DNA from: Deltaproteobacteria bacterium
Lineage (GTDB): Bacteria > Desulfobacterota > Anaeroferrophillalia > Anaeroferrophillales > Tharpellaceae
Assembly (NCBI GenBank): GCA_030595135.1
Contig: JAUVDU010000111.1
Location: 1-6,087, forward strand
Direction of reading: 5' to 3'
Length of the DNA stretch: 6,087 nucleotides
Of this stretch, positions 3,458 to 6,087 are shown piece after piece. Numbering within the stretch: position 1 is the stretch's first letter; every line of letters begins with the position of its first letter. The notes under the pieces were generated by a model. It saw only the letters and a program-made list of their open reading frames with translations. It was not told the origin of the DNA and made no database searches. Both the position numbers and the translations under genes were made by a program.

Positions 3458-6087
3458 TCACCCCTCTTTAATCAATTGCAAAAGTTCTGCAGTTGAAAAA
3501 CGGGCGCTCTGGTCGCTGGCGGAGAGGATTTGGTCGGCTAGGTTCCGTTTTTCTTGGTGCAGGCGGACAATTTTTTCTTCGATCGTATGTTGGCTGATGA
3601 GACGATAGACGGTGACCGGGCGGGTCTGGCCGATGCGGTGGGCGCGATCCGAGGCCTGGTCTTCAATTGCCGGATTCCACCAGGGGTCTAAATGGAGGAC
3701 ATAGTCGGCCGCAGTCAGGTTGAGGCCGAGGCCGCCGGCCTTCAGACTGATCAGAAAGAGGTTGGCCTGACCCTCTTGAAAAGCGGAGATTTCGGTTTGG
3801 CGTTTGGCCTTCGGGGTCGAACCATCAAGATAGCGGTAGACGATCTTTTTTTCATCGAGATATCTACGGATCAGATTGAGATGTTTGACAAATTGGCTGA
3901 AAACCAGGGCCTGATGACCTCCGGCCAGAAGGTCGTCAATAACCCGGCCGAAAAGCTCGAGTTTGGCGCTCTCGATATTACTCTCCGGGACTACCAGGCG
4001 CGGGTTGCAGGCGGCTAGGCGGAGCCTGGTCAATTCAGCCAAGACCTGAATTGATGAATGTTTACCACTCTCTTTTTGTTCGGTGACCTCTTCTAAACGG
4101 GCGATGGCCTGGCGGCGGACGGCTTCGTAAAAATTGCGTTCTTGTGGACTCATTTCAACTTGGAGAAGCACCTCGGTACGTGGTGGCAACTCTTTTAAGA
4201 CCTCACTCTTTTTGCGCCGCAGGAGGTAAGGCTTAAGGATTTTCCGTAAATGGCGGCGGGCATCAGCGTCGTTTTCCTGCTCAATCGGCAGGGCGAAACG
4301 CTGGTTGAACAGTTCGAGCGTGCCCAGCAGTCCGGGATTAATGAAATTAAAGAGGTTCCAGAGCTCACCCAAGTGATTTTCCATCGGTGTGCCGGTCGTG
4401 ATCAGGCGGAATTTGCCTTTTAAACTCATGGCCGCTCGTGAACGCTTGGTGTTCATGTTTTTAATCGCCTGGGCCTCATCGAGAACAATGATTTCCCACT
4501 CTTTGTCGGCCAAAAGCTCTTGTTCTTGTTGCAGCATAGTGTAACTGCAGATCAAAAGATCGTAGGGTTTGAGTTGATCGACAAGTTGGCGGCGATCAGA
4601 GCCGCCAAAGAAGATCGGGTTAAGCACGGGGGCGAAACGGCCGCACTCTTCGAGCCAGTTGGCACAGACTGAAGTTGGGGCCACCACCAGAACCGGCCCC
4701 GCCGCGGCCCGGGAGAGGATCAGGGCCAGGGTCTGGACGGTTTTACCTAATCCCATATCATCGGCCAGGCAAGCTCCAAAACCTAAATGGGCAAGTCGAG
4801 TGAGCCAGAAAAAACCTTCAATCTGATAACTTCTAAGTTCGGTTTTCAAAGTTTCCGGAATCTTCGGGACGAAGTTATCCGCCTCTTTAAAACGGGTTAA
4901 CTGCTCGTTCCATCTGTTGCTGCAGTCAACCTCAAGTCCCTCTATAAGTTCAGCTACACTGGTAATAGCGGCCTTATGGATGGTTAATTCGTCTTTCTCA
5001 TCGCTGAGATAAAAACTCAAATCATGCAGGCGTCGGCGCAGATCTTCGGTCAGGGTGATAAACTGATTGTCAGCCAAAGGTAAAAAGCGGCCGGGCCCAT
5101 CTTTGACGGTTTTTAAGAGATCGTTGAGCCCGATGATCTCATTTTCATCAAGTTTAAGCTCACCCTCAATCTTGAACCACTCGCGGTGGGGGAGAATATT
5201 GAACTTAAAAGCTGAGGCTTGGGTTCGATTTTTCAAGCTGATTTTTTTTCCCGCCGGCCATTCGCAGATGAGCCACTCCTCGGACGTTGTTTCTGATGAT
5301 TGATCTTCCCCGTCAAGTTGTTGAAGTTCCTGAATTTCGGCCAGGATTTGCAGGCATGTTTCAAGTTCATTGATCTGCCAGCTGGCCTGATGGTTGATTT
5401 TCGTTAGACTGGGGCAGGCCTGTAAAAAATTCTCACGGTGTGTAACTTCGAGGTCAAGATTGCGGTTTGCTGAACAGGGTTGCTGCTCAATCGTGGCAAA
5501 AATATGTTTTTGTCCTGTTCCCGGGATTAAATGGGGCCCCAGAGGTCCCAGAGGTTTGACCCGAAGGTCAAAACGCAGGCCATTGCCGGAGGGGAATATT
5601 TGTAAAAAAAGAGGCGCGTTATCGGTCTTAGTCTCGGCTCCGGCCGATCCGGGGGCAAGGTTGCTTAAGATCGGTAAAATGGTGGCCAGCGGTCGCAGGG
5701 TTTCAATGATCTCGTTTTCGGCCTCTTGGGGTAAGGTTAGACCTTTTCCGAGAAGCTTGGCTACCTCTTGATATTCGTCACTGTTGCGGTAGAAAGTGAA
5801 GCGGGTTGAGGATTCGGCGATCACCATGATATCCCGATTTTCAAGATCAGGCCGGAGCGAAATTGAAAACGTGTTGTTGTCGGAATCGCTCTCGATGACG
5901 ATTGCGACCTGTCCCGGGCAGACGGCGACGGGAATTTCAGGATGGCCATTGAGGAATAGATACGGATGTCCGGCCAGGGCGGGCAGGGCTTTAAGCTGGT
6001 CAAAGCTAAAGCTCTCACCTTTCTCATCGGGTTGGCGGAGCAGGGCTTTGCAGATGCGATGATCCTGGGTTGTGAAAAAAGGAAAAT
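3458..6087 (-). CDS. SNF2-family ATPase/helicase, 5' end beyond the window
   Basis: The frame is open from the stop at 3458-3460 to the right edge, giving 875 visible residues. ATG 5827 is internal: 86 further stop-free codons precede it and contain no ATG, GTG or TTG. They read as protein (AGHPYLFLNGHPEIPV). Counting from the first visible codon at 6085, the N-terminal accessory region runs to about 415 and includes VKPLGPLGPHLIPGTG and EWPAGK, conserved-looking stretches I associate with large bacterial SNF2 proteins. The ATPase core is complete: GLGKT 445-449, VVAPTSVCANW, D536-EAQ, TTGTPMEN 563-570, then SLKAGGLGLNLTAAD and Q810-ASDRAHRIGQ820 in the second lobe. The C terminus is intact (TAELLQLIKEG). 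Such enzymes translocate on double-stranded DNA and remodel protein-DNA or polymerase complexes rather than unwinding strands. The specific role is unknown, and no neighbour in the window suggests a restriction or defence operon. Full-length relatives often exceed 1,000 residues. Confidence 0.93.
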   Translation of the reverse strand, partial: FPFFTTQDHRICKALLRQPDEKGESFSFDQLKALPALAGHPYLFLNGHPEIPVAVCPGQVAIVIESDSDNNTFSISLRPDLENRDIMVIAESSTRFTFYRNSDEYQEVAKLLGKGLTLPQEAENEIIETLRPLATILPILSNLAPGSAGAETKTDNAPLFLQIFPSGNGLRFDLRVKPLGPLGPHLIPGTGQKHIFATIEQQPCSANRNLDLEVTHRENFLQACPSLTKINHQASWQINELETCLQILAEIQELQQLDGEDQSSETTSEEWLICEWPAGKKISLKNRTQASAFKFNILPHREWFKIEGELKLDENEIIGLNDLLKTVKDGPGRFLPLADNQFITLTEDLRRRLHDLSFYLSDEKDELTIHKAAITSVAELIEGLEVDCSNRWNEQLTRFKEADNFVPKIPETLKTELRSYQIEGFFWLTRLAHLGFGACLADDMGLGKTVQTLALILSRAAAGPVLVVAPTSVCANWLEECGRFAPVLNPIFFGGSDRRQLVDQLKPYDLLICSYTMLQQEQELLADKEWEIIVLDEAQAIKNMNTKRSRAAMSLKGKFRLITTGTPMENHLGELWNLFNFINPGLLGTLELFNQRFALPIEQENDADARRHLRKILKPYLLRRKKSEVLKELPPRTEVLLQVEMSPQERNFYEAVRRQAIARLEEVTEQKESGKHSSIQVLAELTRLRLAACNPRLVVPESNIESAKLELFGRVIDDLLAGGHQALVFSQFVKHLNLIRRYLDEKKIVYRYLDGSTPKAKRQTEISAFQEGQANLFLISLKAGGLGLNLTAADYVLHLDPWWNPAIEDQASDRAHRIGQTRPVTVYRLISQHTIEEKIVRLHQEKRNLADQILSASDQSARFSTAELLQLIKEG

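Noticed and set aside
5394..5771. Plus-strand ORF opposite the helicase
   Set aside because: It lies wholly antisense to strongly conserved-looking SNF2 coding sequence, and its composition is that of a reverse-strand shadow.
5821..6027. Minus-strand 68-codon ORF near the right edge
   Set aside because: It is in a different frame from the helicase, and the helicase frame is open through the same region with better protein-like sequence.
3458..6087. SNF2 gene as part of a DISARM-like or other defence operon
   Set aside because: No methylase, nuclease or other defence gene is visible. The neighbour is a convergent CsgD-like regulator, and SNF2 proteins are common outside defence.

Overview
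The window reads as bacterial chromosome, probably from a Deltaproteobacterium/Desulfobacterota-like Gram-negative. This rests on three things: the SNF2-family helicase architecture, a KamA-family radical SAM enzyme with a long N-terminal extension, and a CsgD/VpsT-type LuxR regulator. No marker gene settles the taxonomy, so it is inference. Coding density is high from about 677 onwards. The first 650 bases are non-coding apart from one tRNA.

Layout. Bases 1-292 hold no gene. They contain a perfect palindrome running into a G tract, a 27-base partial copy of the neighbouring tRNA's anticodon arm, a 12-base tandem repeat followed by an inverted copy, and the tRNA terminator. A complete tRNA-Gly(CCC) lies at 293-368 on the minus strand, with its own promoter. 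Diverging from it, a good sigma70-type promoter at 448-476 (+) points at a KamA-family gene at 677-2500. The roughly 190-base leader between them is mostly a palindromic, multi-hairpin element (501-651) that could be a dispersed repeat, a 5'-UTR structure, or both. The aminomutase-like protein has the radical SAM cysteine triad and the PLP lysine. At the two positions that hold aspartates in lysine 2,3-aminomutase, my manual alignment gives Lys and Asn, a pattern I recall from glutamate 2,3-aminomutase.

A 157-base gap follows, containing two very short overlapping ORFs. Then comes a 219-residue CsgD/VpsT-like regulator (2658-3317) with W131-L-P-R134, one residue away from the VpsT c-di-GMP-binding consensus. 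Convergent with it, the minus strand carries a SNF2-family ATPase from 3458 to the right edge of the window. Its reading frame stays open past 6087, so the ATG at 5827 is internal and the true start is outside.

The three proteins do not form an obvious pathway. The aminomutase and the regulator share a strand and could be co-transcribed, since no intrinsic terminator separates them. The helicase and the tRNA are independent units. I see no CRISPR array, transposase, integrase or recognisable defence operon. The least explained material is the non-coding DNA at 117-212 and 501-651, and the likely altered ligand or substrate specificities of the aminomutase and the regulator.
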